Shown here piece after piece: positions 1-10,800 of a stretch of DNA of 64,000 nucleotides. The notes below the pieces were generated by a model that had not been told where the DNA came from, ran no database searches, and was given only the letters and a program-made list of their open reading frames with translations. The DNA is from Oxydemutator sp963693105 (lineage in GTDB: Bacteria > Pseudomonadota > Gammaproteobacteria > Poriferisulfidales > Oxydemutatoraceae), in assembly GCA_963693105.1 (NCBI GenBank), contig OY843752.1, positions 186,001-250,000 on the forward strand. The letters are read 5' to 3'. Each line of letters begins with the position of its first letter. Positions within the stretch are counted from its first letter, which is position 1. A program made the position numbers and the translations under genes.

Positions 1-56
1 AACAGGGCCTCGGCGACGAAAACTGGGCCGGTATCCACCTGTCGTTCATCCTCTGA
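1..56 (+). CDS. C-terminal end of an outer-membrane-type protein (partial)
   Basis: Only the last 18 codons are present, read in the frame starting at base 3 and ending at TGA 54-56. The peptide contains GDENWAGIHLSFIL. The complete neighbour at 184-921 ends with GDKTWAGISIGLNLQE, so the two are probably tandem paralogues of one beta-barrel-like family. Alternating polar and hydrophobic residues fit a final transmembrane beta strand. The rest lies left of the window, so the function cannot be judged further. Confidence 0.6.
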   Translation, partial: QGLGDENWAGIHLSFIL

Positions 57-121
57 ACAACAAGCGGCGCACACCGCCGCAAAAAAGGGCACTGTGCAAA
101 AAACCTGACGAACATACCGGC

Positions 122-150
122 TTGACAGCCTCTTTGCGAATGAGTATAAT
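122..150 (+). promoter_or_regulatory. Consensus sigma-70 promoter for the outer-membrane protein gene
   Basis: TTGACA (122-127) and TATAAT (145-150) are separated by exactly 17 bases, a perfect match to the sigma-70 consensus. Transcription would start near 157. A strong ribosome binding site, AAGGAGG, lies at 164-170, 13 bases before the ATG at 184. The promoter would drive the outer-membrane gene and the P19-type gene behind it. The rest of 57-183 shows no coding signal. Confidence 0.8.
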
Positions 151-183
151 TCCCATTATCAAAAAGGAGGAGCCAGTAATCCA

Positions 184-921
184 ATGTTCTTACAGATAAA
201 AAACAGAATTGCCTTGATTGTCGTTGTGGCAGTTTCCCTGCTGCCGGCGGCGGCGGCGGCGGTCCCCGTTGCGGCCACTTTCGAGACCGGGTGGCATTCA
301 AAATACATCACGCAGGGGCGCGACAACCTTGACGAAGGCGGCGTATTCACGGCGGAACTGGCGGTGGAGCCGGAGGCGGGCGCCCTCGCAGGCACTTTTG
401 CCGGCGCCTGGTTCGCCGTCGGCGACCAGCAGCACTATCAGGAAACCAACCTGTATGCAGGCATCGGCCGTCAATGGGGCGACTTCTTTGTTGAGGCGGC
501 GTACACCTGGCTGCACTTTCATCCCACCGAAGAGCACGGCGAAAAGGACGACAACGAATTCTTTCTGGCCGTCGCCTACGAAGGCTGGGAATCGATCACC
601 CTATCCGCCGAATACCTTCATGCCACTGACGCCGACGGCGCCCAGCTGCTGATGACGCTCACCGGCGCCGACGCCGTCCGGGCAGGCCCGGTTACGCTGT
701 CTCCCTACGCCGCCGCCGCCTTTGACTACGGCTACTCGACAAAGGAACACGACGGCCTGGATTACCTGGAAGCCGGTGTCGCAGGCGGCGTCGCGCTGTC
801 GGACCTGGTTGAACTCAACTTCTACCTTTCCCATTCCTTCGCGCGCGCGGACATCGAAAGAGAAGGCGAGGGAGACAAAACCTGGGCCGGCATCAGCATC
901 GGGTTGAACTTGCAGGAGTGA
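184..921 (+). CDS. Putative outer-membrane beta-barrel protein
   Basis: This is a 245-residue protein with an N-terminal signal peptide (charged start, hydrophobic stretch to about residue 24, Ala-rich cleavage region ending AAAAAVP). The mature part alternates short amphipathic strands with acidic loops. Its opening, ETGWHSKYITQGRDN, recalls the first strand of TorF/Gcw_chp-type putative porins, which commonly begin with a Y-x-x-x-G-x-x/D pattern. That family link is by eye only. The start is supported by AAGGAGG at 164-170 and a consensus promoter. It overlaps the ribosome binding site of the downstream P19-type gene, so the two are probably one operon. By context it may serve metal uptake across the outer membrane. 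The partial gene at 1-56 looks like a paralogue. Confidence 0.7.
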   Translation: MFLQIKNRIALIVVVAVSLLPAAAAAVPVAATFETGWHSKYITQGRDNLDEGGVFTAELAVEPEAGALAGTFAGAWFAVGDQQHYQETNLYAGIGRQWGDFFVEAAYTWLHFHPTEEHGEKDDNEFFLAVAYEGWESITLSAEYLHATDADGAQLLMTLTGADAVRAGPVTLSPYAAAAFDYGYSTKEHDGLDYLEAGVAGGVALSDLVELNFYLSHSFARADIEREGEGDKTWAGISIGLNLQE

Positions 922-926
922 CCACA

Positions 927-1472
927 ATGAAAAAATGCCCGGCGGTCTTGTGCCTGACACTGCTGCTTGCGGGGCACGTCCACGCCGTTGAACTGATTAT
1001 CGGCGAGGAAACCGTGGCGCCGGGCATCGTTTTCATCTTTGAGGGCGCCGTCAAGGACGACATCACCCCCGCCGCCCACCACCTGCCGGCGGACAAGACG
1101 CACGTTCATCTGGAGGCGCGGGTCAACTGGGCGGAGAAATCCATCCCGCAAGGAACGCCTGCGGGCGGCTTTGTGCCCTACCTGACGATAACGGCGCGGG
1201 TCGTCAACCAGAAAACCGGGGCCGTGCTGATGACCGACCTGCTGCCGCACATCAACCTGGTGGACAACTTCCACTACGCGCGCAACATCGCACTGCCGGG
1301 CGCGGTCAACGACCGCTACGAGGTGACTTTCCACGCCTCGCCGCCGACGGGAGCCGGCCTGTCCTACCATCTCGACTGGCGCAAAGAATACGGCGGCGGA
1401 TTACTCGAGGCCGCCTCGTTTCATTACAAAAACGTTGACTTTGAAGCCGTCGCCAAAGCGACGCGGGGCTGA
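927..1472 (+). CDS. P19/FetP (Tp34)-family periplasmic iron-uptake protein
   Basis: The 181-residue protein starts MKKCPAVLCLTLLLAGHVHA, a clear signal peptide. The mature part matches the P19/FetP/Tp34 iron-transport family: GEETVAPGIVFIFEGAVKDD, HVHLEARVNW, GGFVPYLTITARV, DLLPHINLVDNFHYARNI and a late GLSYHLDW. P19 and FetP are periplasmic Cu/Fe-binding dimers that work with an FTR1-type permease. Likely metal ligands are the Glu in IFEGA, the His in HVHLEA, the His in NFHYAR and the late His. The methionine seen in E. coli FetP (MPMV) is aligned with His here (LPHI). I prefer ATG 927 over GTG 918 because GCAGGAG ends eight bases before it and it gives a standard signal peptide. It is translationally close to the upstream outer-membrane gene. 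No FTR1 permease is in the window. Its 3' end is duplicated twice downstream. Confidence 0.85.
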   Translation: MKKCPAVLCLTLLLAGHVHAVELIIGEETVAPGIVFIFEGAVKDDITPAAHHLPADKTHVHLEARVNWAEKSIPQGTPAGGFVPYLTITARVVNQKTGAVLMTDLLPHINLVDNFHYARNIALPGAVNDRYEVTFHASPPTGAGLSYHLDWRKEYGGGLLEAASFHYKNVDFEAVAKATRG

Positions 1473-1524
1473 CAGCGGCGGCAAGCTTTCCGTCGAGGCG
1501 TGACGGGCGGGAGGAGTCCGGCAA

Positions 1525-1640
1525 TCAGGCCGCGCGGCGGCGGCGTGAATACAACGCCAGCAGCAGCAGCAACACCAACACCAGCAGCAACGCGGCAAGG
1601 CCTGCGGGGCTGAAGACGCCTCCGTGGTGGCGGGCTGCCG
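1525..1640 (-). pseudogene. Orphan C-terminal sorting tail of a lost giant gene
   Basis: Read on the minus strand, this segment encodes HHGGVFSPAGLAALL, a Leu/Val-rich membrane stretch, then YSRRRRAA and a TGA stop (plus-strand TCA at 1525-1527). This is the same tail as giant genes 1 and 2, but no repeat-domain coding sequence is attached; upstream the frame runs straight into the duplicated P19 end. It is probably the remnant of a further giant-gene copy removed by recombination. Its hydrophobic stretch is longer than in gene 1 because of extra Leu/Val triplets. Confidence 0.65.
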
Positions 1641-1648
1641 CCGGCGGG

Positions 1649-1769
1649 AGCCGGCCTGTCCTGGCATCTCGACTGGCGCAAAGAATACGGCGGCGGATTA
1701 CTCGAAGCCGCCTCGTTTCATTACAAAGACGTTGACTTTGAAGCCGTCGCCAAAGCGACGCGGGGCTGA
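1649..1769 (+). pseudogene. Detached 3' fragment of the P19-type gene (copy 2)
   Basis: About 120 bases repeat the end of the P19-type gene (residues from GAGLS.HLDWRKEYGGG to AKATRG and the stop) with a few substitutions, for example AAC to GAC in the VDF region. It has no start codon, signal peptide or N-terminal domain, so it is not a functional gene. It lies between the orphan tail and the end of giant gene 1. Confidence 0.75.
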
Positions 1770-1821
1770 CGGCGGCGGCAAGCCTTCCGTCAAGGCGTGA
1801 CGGGCGGGAGGAGTCCGGCGA

Positions 1822-4800
1822 TCAGGCCGCGCGGCGGCGGCGTGAATACAACGCCAGCAGCAGCAGCAACGCGGCAAGGCCTGCGGGGCTGAAGGCGCCG
1901 CTGTGGTGGCGGCTGCCGCCGCCGCCGCCGATTCTGATTCCGAGCGGATCCCTGATGACGCCGTTCACCGTGCCGTCCTCGTCGTTCACGTCGCCGTCCA
2001 CGATATAAACCACCATACACGCATCGCCCGCAGACTTCGTCCCGGCAAGAACGCCGCTGCCGTCACGGTACGGACTGCCCGCCCTCATCGTGTCGTCCGG
2101 GCATACGCCTCCTTCAAGACGCGCGAAGCCATAACCATTCTCGCCAGCCGTGCTGAACAACCTGCCCGACGGATATTTCTCCAGAGTCACTGCGCCCACG
2201 TCATGCAAAGCAACCGGCAACGGTATGATGACACCCGCAGCGCCGCCAACACCGCCTGCTTCCGTCACCTCCGCATAATCCACTCCGCTTATCTCAAAGT
2301 CATACACCGCCGACAAACTTCCCACACCCGTCGTGCGCGACGCCGCGTAGTCCGCATACTCGTCCACCGAAGACTCCTCCAGACCGCCAAGACGCTCAAA
2401 CGTACTCTCGCCAAGGCGCAAATCGTGCTCCGGAAGAACCGGCCTTATGTGATGCCAGCTTTTGCCTCCGGCGCCCTCGTCCACCGTCACCGGCAGGTGG
2501 GCGACCGCATCGTAGTGGTCATAATCATCCGCTATGCCGTCGCCGTCGCTGTCAGTGCGCTCCATCGCCAGCGGTGCGTCGGCGCGCACGACCGGGTAAC
2601 GCCAGGACGACACGGTCTCTCCACCACGCACGCCCGCTATCGTCACGCGAATCACCGCTCTGTCCGTCGTCGCGGCAACGCCCGCGTTCACACTCAGCAT
2701 GACCTCGTAACTCTTGTCTGCGACGATTGGGGCGCCGGTTATAGAAGACAGTACCCCGCTTGCGTCGCTCACGCTGCTGCTGGTTGCCGACAAGCCGCCG
2801 ATGTCATCGTAGTTCTCCACCGGAATCGACAATGTGTAGCCGCTCCCGCCTTCCGCCAGCACGTTGACCTCACTGCTGCCCCGCCTCAATACCGCGCGCC
2901 CGAGCAGCGGCGGAACCGCCGAACCGACCAGCACCACTTGCGTCTGCGTCGAAAGACCCAGCGAGTCGTCACCGCTCCCCGGAAGAGTCATCGTCGAAGG
3001 CGACCACAACGACAACGAATCAATGCCCGGCAAGTCGGTAATCCCCACAACACCGGCTGTGCCCGTCGTCGTCATGAACGACCTGCCGTCGTCCGATTCC
3101 GCCAGAACCGTTACGCTGATGCCCGTCGTGAACACTCTCTCCGAGTCCATGTTCAACTCCGGTATCCTCCGGATCCACTGCTCCGGCAGATTGCTTTCCG
3201 TCGCCGGATTCAGCGCCCATACCCCGTCAGAAGAACGCGCAAGCCAGGCAATACTGTAGGTCTCGCCAGCACGAATATTGCCCCAGTTCACCGGCTCGCA
3301 GCCTCCTTCCGGCAACGGCGCCATGTAGTTCGCAGGGAACACTCCGCTGGCGCATCCATACTCACCGCCGTCGTATCCAAAGTCGCCGCTGCGGTAATAC
3401 GCCGTGATGGTCGGCGCCGCCGTCTCCGTCGCGGCACGGGTGGTGGCCACGCCAAGATGGCCCCTGACCCCGTGTGTGCGGATTCCGGAATAGGCAATAT
3501 AAAACGGAGCGCTTTCGGTGCCGGCAGACCGAATCGAAAGCGCAGGCTGACGGGCTGATGCAATCGCAACCAGCGGGTTCTCGCCTATCTCTATCTCCAC
3601 CACATCCGGCATACCGTCGCCGTCGAAGTCGCCGTTGCTGCCGGCGGCGCCTGTTTGCGGCAGTTGGAACGGCCCCTGACTCGCAAGACGGTTGCGGCCG
3701 ATGGCCGGGTTGTGACTGCCCTGCTCAAACGCCGTGTCGTATATCGCGGGGGTGCCGGCGGTGTGCTGATAGCGCAAATACAGCGGCGCCGCAGCGACCG
3801 CAAGACCGCGCTCCAGGCTCAACTCCAGACCCTGATTCTGCGGCATGACATTCACGCCGGTCACGCGCAACGTCGTCGCCTGGGCCATGCCCATGACGTA
3901 GTTTTCCAGGACCGTGAAGTCGCCCACATTCAGCACACCCGTTCCCGAAAGACTGGCCGTGTCGGATGACGCCATCGGCTCGTCCGGATGCGCCAGAACC
4001 TTGAACGGATCGTTCGTCGTCAGCCACAGCGTTTGTTGGCCCGGCGCCCATGCCAGACCTTCCAGCATCGGCGGACTGTCATCAAAGGCGATGAACATCA
4101 CCGTAACCACCGCCACACCTGCGCTGCCGATGGCGCCGCCCTGAGGGCCCGTCGCCACGGTGTTGAAAGCGACGGTCAAAGTGCCGGTGCCGGTGTTGAT
4201 GTCATTGGTCTGCGAACTGGTGATGCGGACGATGGCGCCGGTGCTTCTGGCGGCAACGGTCAGGGCGCCATCGGTGTCGTCGCTGTACGGAGGAGCAAAG
4301 GCTCCGCCCGCCGTAACGGTGTAAGAAACACTGACATCATCCTGGCTCGCCTTGTCCAGTATCACCGTCAATTCCGCCGTCTCGCCTTCCTCTATGGACA
4401 ACGTCGTCGGGGCGATGCCGACGGTGATGGCGTCGTTATCGGTAATGGTAATGGACGCCTGACTGGTTTCAATCTCCACCGCGCCCGCTTCGCCCGCGGC
4501 GTCCAGACCACCCACACTGACAATGCTGATCGTCATCATTTCGTTGCTTTCGTTCAGCTCGTCGTCCTCGAATCTTAAAGCGCCCACAGTGGTACTCTCT
4601 ACGAACCGGCTGGGACCACTGCCGCTGGGGTCGGCGATACTGCTCCACAATATCGTCTCTGTCTCCCGGCGCGTCTGAGTGCCCCCTATTTCCATCACAG
4701 TGCCGGGGCCTCTGATGTCCGTGTCCACGTCGGCGGGGTTGGCGCCGCTGCCGACTATTTCCCAGGTCACGGTGAAGCTGCCCTCAGTCGGCAGGCCGCT

Positions 4801-7800
4801 TTGGTCCTCGTGTACGAGCGAATTAAACCCGAAAAACGGAGTAGCTAAACTTTCGGGCCTACTGGCGGCTGAGCTGAAGACAACCACCTGCACGGCGTCG
4901 CTGGTGGTGATGGTCGTGTCCAGCCTCGACTGCCTCAATTCCGTCTCCAGGTACTCACTGGCCAGACTCAGATTCACCGAAAACTCCTCGGCGCCCTCAA
5001 ACTCACTGTCATCCACGGTCCTGAAATCAATACGCTGCATGGTCGGATCGCTGCCGTTGGTTGTGCCCGCCGGGAATACCACCGTCCCCTCGCTCGCCGA
5101 AAAGTCCGACAACTCCGCCGGATTGGCGCTGGAAACATCGGTCGTAACACTCCAGTTCACTGTAATCGTTGTCATCAACGGCTGGGACTGCGGTATTCTC
5201 AATCTCAGCGTGTAAGCGCGGTCGGCGCCTTCCTCCACCACCACCGTGGCCGGCCCGTCAACGCTGATGATGCGAGACGTCGTCGAGTTCGCCGGTATCG
5301 TGACCGTCGCCGCCGTGGCAGTCGTGCTAATGATAATCGGATATTCTCTTCCCGGACTTTGCACGCCGGTCAGCCTGACCGTCATCGTTTCCGTTGTTTC
5401 CATCGTACTATCGAGATTCACGGAGATGGCAACGGTGCTCGTGGTCACTACGATCCCGGGAGCGGCGGGAATCGTCACCGTGCCGGTGCTGCGGTCGGTG
5501 TAGTCGCTGGCGTCAACGCTGCCGCCGATGACATCATAGGTCAACACCGTGTCCACCGACGGCACGGCGCCCGCCAGTGTGACCGTGAACTCCGCCGTAT
5601 CGCCTTCCAACACGGTTTGCGTCTGCGCCGCAATCAACGCGGTCAGCGGATCGTTGGCGCCGATGGTCCAGGTTTGCGGCGAGCCGCGGACGGTGAAATC
5701 ACCGTGGGCGCCGGTGATGCCATAGGACTCGCTGGGGTCAATGCTGCCGCCATCATCGCCGCGCCCGATACTCGCCGCAAATACCTGCTCCGGCTCGTTG
5801 AAGTTGTTATCGTAAGCGGGGATTGGAATCGTGCCGACGTTTGTGCCGGTGGCGAATTGGAATACGGCATTGTCTGGAAATGGGACAAGGTATCTATTCC
5901 CGACACCACTATCCCATGACGCAGGCGACCTGAAACCACCGACAAATCTACGACCCTCGGAGAACGGATCAAACGTGTCGGGGTCGTCGTCCCGATGAAT
6001 GACGACCGGAACCGTCAGGACGCGGGTCAAGGTGGCGCCGAAATCCAGCCGAACCACAGCCTGGGTCGTGCTCGGCATTGTCGAAGGCCCAAGATCTTCC
6101 TCATTCAGCGGCACGTCGCTACCGCCGCTCATCGTGATGACCAGCGGGTCGCTCTGGGCGATGTCAACGCCGGCGCCGGCGCTGGCGGCGAGAATGCCGG
6201 CGATGCCTGTGGGACTGGCGTTGGTCAGCGTCAAGGTCAATGTCTCGGTGGACTCGTTCAGGCCGTCGGCTGCAATGGCAACGGTGACGGTCTGGCTGCC
6301 GGTGGCGGTGAAACGCAGACGGCCGTCGGTGTCGGCTCCGCTCAACGCATAGTCGCGGGCATCCACATTAACGCCGTCAATCGCCCAATCCACCGTTGCC
6401 GTCGTTCCGGCTGCGAGCATCCTGCCGGTCAGGGCGACTGTGAACACCGCCGACTGGCCTTCAATGCGCGCGCTTTCATCCACGCTGGCCGCGAAAAAGT
6501 TCACCGAGTCAACGTAGTTCACCGTCACATCCGCCGCGTTGCTGCCGCTGATGGTAACCGGGCCGCGGCCGGGGGCGGCGACGGTGGCCTGATTAAGAGT
6601 CACGGTGAGAGTCCTGCTGACGCTTGCGCCAAGCGTCCGGTCGCCCGGAATCATCAGCGCAATCTCGCGCGTGGTCTCGCCCGCGGCAATCGTGATTACG
6701 CCGTTGTTGGCGTCGGTGGCCATGGCGGTGCCGCCGACTGTGTACGGCACTGTCACCACGCCCACGCTGGCGCGGTCCAGGGTGACGGTGAAAAGCGCCG
6801 TCTGCTCCTCCACCGCCGTCGGCGGCGCGGCAATGGCGACGGTGATGGCGTCGTTATCAATAATGGCAACGGACGTCTCGCTGGCACTGTCGAAAATCTC
6901 CACCGCGTCCGCTTCGTCCGGGGCGTCCAGATCGCTCATTCCAACAATGCGGAACGTGACCGTTTCGGTGCTTTCGTTCAGATCGTCGTCCTCGATTGTT
7001 ATACCGCCCACACTGCCAATCGATGCGAACACGCCGCCCCCGGAGAAGGGCTGGCTGGCGCCCCGGACATCGCTCCACATGATCGTCTCTGTGGTAAGCG
7101 CTGTGTTCAGGCCGCTGATATCCGTGCCGGGGTTGGCGCCGCTGCCGGACACTTGCCAGGTCACGCTGAAACCACCCGCAGCCGGCAGGCCGCTTTGGTC
7201 CTGGTTCACGACCGCGGCAAGGCTGAAAGGTTGGCGCTCCGCCTCCGTTCCACTCTCGGATACCGTCGCGGCGTTGCTGATGGCCATCAACCGCACGACA
7301 TCGTTGGGGCCGGTGATGGTCGTGTTCAGCCTCGGCTGCCTCACTTCCGTGTCCGGGTCCGCACTGGCCAGACTCAGACTCACCGAAAACTCCTCGGCGC
7401 GCTCAAACTCAGCGTCATCCACGATCCGCAAACCAATACTCTGCACGGCCCCCGCGCTGCCGTCGGTTGTGCCCGCCGGGAATACCACCGTCCCCACGCT
7501 CGTCGAAAAGTCCGACAACGCCGCCGGATTGGCGCTGACACCATCGGTCGTAACACTCCAGTTCACTATAATGTCCGACACCAACGACTCGGAGTTCAGT
7601 ATTCTCATTGTCAGTGTGTAAGTGGAGACGCCGCCTTCCTCGACCGCGGCCGGCCCGGCAGCGGTGATGATGCGCGACGCCGTCGAGTTCGCCGGTATCA
7701 TGACCGTCGCCTCCGTGGCAGTCGTGCTAATGCGAATCGGATAGTCGCTCACCGGACTTTGCACGTTGGTCAGCCTGACCGTCATCGTTTCCGTTGTTTC

Positions 7801-10800
7801 CATCGTACTATCGCGATTCACGGAGATGGCAAGGGCGGCCCTGTTCACTGCGTACTGAAAGACAGTGGTGGGAATCGTCACCGTGCCGGTGCTGCGGCCG
7901 GTGTAGTCGTCAGCGTCAACGTCGCCGCTGATGGCATAAGTCACCACCGTGTCCGTTATCGGAATGGCGCCCGCCAGTGTGACCGTGAAAGAAGCGGTGG
8001 CGCCTTCCGACACGGTTTGCGTCTGCGCCGCAATCAACGCGGTCAGCGGATCGTTGGCGGCGATGGTCCAGGTTTGCGAATCAACGGCGACGGTGAAATC
8101 ACCGTGGGCGCCGGTGATGTCATAAGGCTCGTTGGGGTCAATGCTGATGCCGCTTGAGCCGCGCCCGATACTCGCCGCAAATACCTCGTCCGGCTCGTTG
8201 AAGTTGTTATCAAAAGCGGGGATTGGAATCGTGCCGACGTTTGTGCCGGTGGCGAATTGGAATACGGCATCGGTTCGAGATGGGACAAGGTATCTATCCG
8301 GGGAAATACCATAACTCCATGACCCGGGCGCGCCAAAACCCTCGATAAATCTACTATTCCCGAAGGCCGGATCCAACGTGTTGGGGTCGCCGTCCCGATG
8401 AATAACGACCGGAACCGTCAGGACGCGGGTCAAGGTGGCGCCGAAATCCAGCCGAACCACAACCTGGGTCGTGCTCGGCATCTCCTCAGGCCCAAGATCT
8501 TCCTCATTCAGCGGCACGTCGCCGCCACCGCTCATCGTGATGACCAGCGGGTCGCTCTGGGCGATGGCAACGCCGGCGCTGGCGGTGAGAATGTTGGCGA
8601 TGCCTGCGGGACTGGCGTCGGTCAGCGTGAAGGTCAATGTCTCGGTGGACTCGTTCAGGCCGTCGGTCGCAATGGCAACGGTGATGGTCTGGCTTTCGAG
8701 GGCGGTGAAACTCAGACGGCCATCGGTGTCGGCTCCGCTCACCACGTAGTCGCTGGCATCCACATTAACGTCGTCAATCGCCCAATCCACCGTGACCGTC
8801 GTTCCGGCTGCGGGCGCCATGCCGGTCAGGGCGACTGTGAACACCGCCGACTGGCCTTCAATGCGCGCGCTTTCATCCACGCTGACTTCGAGAACGTGCG
8901 GCGGGTCAATGTAGTTCACCGTCACATCCACCGCGTCGCCACCGCCGATGGTAACCGGGCCGCGGCCGGGGGCGGCGACGGTGGCCTCCCCAAGAGTCAC
9001 GGTGAGAATCCTGCTGGCGCCTGCGCCAAGCGTCTGGTCGTCCGGAATCATCAGCGCAATCACGCCTGAGGTCTCGCCCGCGGCGATGGTAATCTGGCCG
9101 GTGGTGGCGCCGGGGAGCATGGCGGTGCCGCCGACTTCGTACGGCACGGTCACCACGCCCGCGCTGGCTTTGGGCAGGGTGACGGTGAAACGCGCCGTCT
9201 GCCCCTCCATCACCGTCGGCGGCGCGGCAATGGCGACGGTGATGGCGTCGTTGTCAACGATGTCAACGGACGTCTGACTGCCATTGACTGAAATCTCCAC
9301 CGCGCCCGCTTCGTCCGGGGCGTCCAGATTGCTCACTTCAACAATGCGGAACGTGACCGTTTCGGTGCTTTCGTTCAGATCGTCGTCCACGATTGTTATA
9401 TTCTCCACATCGGGAATCCCTGCGAGACTGAAAGCCTCCCCGTGGACTGTGCTGTCGATAAGAGTGCCGCCCTGGAAAACGCTCCACGCCAGTCTGCTTG
9501 TGACTCGGCGCGTCCGAGTGCCCCCTATTTCCATCACAGTGCCGGGGCCGCTGATGTCCGTGTCCATGTCGGCGGAGTTGGCGCCGCTGCCGACCATTTC
9601 CCAGATCACGGTGAAGTCACCCGCCCTCGGCAGGCCGCTTCTGGACGAGTTCGCGCTCACGCCCGCGGAAAGCCTGAAAGGTTGGCGCTCAGCCTCCGTG
9701 TCATTCTCGGATACCGTCGCGGCGTTTCTGGTGACCAGCAACCGCACGGGGTCGTTGGGGCCGGTGATGGTCGTGTCCAGCCTCGGCTGCCTCAATTCCG
9801 TCTCCGGGTCCGCAATGGCCAGACTCAGACTCACCGAAAACTCCTCGGCGCGCTCAAACGCACCGTCACTCACAATCCCCAAACCAATACTCTGCACGGC
9901 CTCATCGCTGCCGTTGGTTGTGCCCGCCGGGAATACCACCGTCCCCACGCTCGTCGAAAAGTCCGACAACTCCGCCGGATTGGCGCTGGCAACATCGGTC
10001 GTAACACTCCAGTTCACTGCAATCGTTGTCATCAACGGCCGGGACTGCGGTATGCTCAATGTCAGCGTGTAGGTGGAGACGCCGCCTTCCTCCACCGTGG
10101 CCGGCCCGGCAACGGTGATCACGCGCGACGCCGTCGAGTTCGCCGGTATCGTGACCTCCGCCGTGTCAGTCGTGCCAATGCGAATCGGATAGTCGCTCAC
10201 CGGACTTTGCACGCCGGTCAGACTGACCGTCATCGTTTCCGTTGCTTCCAGCGTCCTGTCGGAACGCACGGAGATGGCAAGGGTGGCCGTGTTCACTACG
10301 AAATCGAAACCAACGCGGGGGGCGGGAATCGTCACCGTGCCGGTGCTGCGGCCGGTGTAGTCGTCGCCGGCGTCAACGTCGCCGCCGATGGCATAAGTCA
10401 CCACCGTGTCCGTTATCGGAATGGCGCCCGCCAGTGTGACCACGAAAGGAGCGGTGGCGCCTTCCAACACGGTTTGCGTCTGCGCCGCAATCGACGCGGT
10501 CAGCCGATCGCTTGCGGCGATGGTCCAGGTTTGCGAATCAACGTTGACGGTGAAATCACCGTGGGCGCCGATGATGGAATAGGGCTCGTCGGGGTCGTCA
10601 ACGATGGTAGCCTGGTCGCCGCGCGCGATACTCACCGCAAATACCTCGTCCGGCCCGTTGAAGTTGTCATTCAGAAGGGGGATTGGAATCATGCCGGAGT
10701 TTGTGCCGGTGGCGAATTGGAATATGTCATGGCCTCGCGATGGAATCCGGAGATCAGGAAAGGTATGACTGCCGATAAATGCCGCAGCCTGGCCAGCGAA

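Larger units (their letters stand above)
1345..1930. repeat. Tandem 297-bp duplication joining P19 3' end and giant-gene 3' end
   Basis: Two direct copies (about 1345-1642 and 1647-1930) are offset by 297 bases. Each begins inside the P19-type gene at CATCTCGACTGGCGCAAAG and runs past its stop into the reverse-complement end of a giant gene (tail SPAGLAALL...YSRRRRAA). Copy 1 contains the real P19 end. Copy 2 contains a detached P19 end and the real end of giant gene 1. Copy 1 has about 18 additional bases of CAG/CAA/ACC triplets in the Leu-rich tail. A third, more diverged copy lies at 30766-31000. The copies differ at scattered bases, so this is not a simple assembly echo. Confidence 0.85.

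Noticed and set aside
65..95. GCGGCG/CGCCGC hairpin followed by A6 as a terminator for the partial gene
   Set aside because: On the plus strand the stem is followed by A rather than T, so it does not fit an intrinsic terminator for that gene.
1401..1681. Minus-strand frames of 85-88 codons in the duplicated junction
   Set aside because: They read the tail remnant in the wrong frames and cross the P19 coding end antisense. Only the SPAGLAALL..RRRRAA frame matches a known tail.
5995..8157. Long plus-strand frames inside giant gene 1, for example 720 codons here and others at 1903-3558 and 19642-21234
   Set aside because: They recur with the same period as the minus-strand repeats and give low-complexity His/Arg/Gly-rich sequence without signal peptide, domains or ribosome sites. 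They are mirror frames of the repeats.
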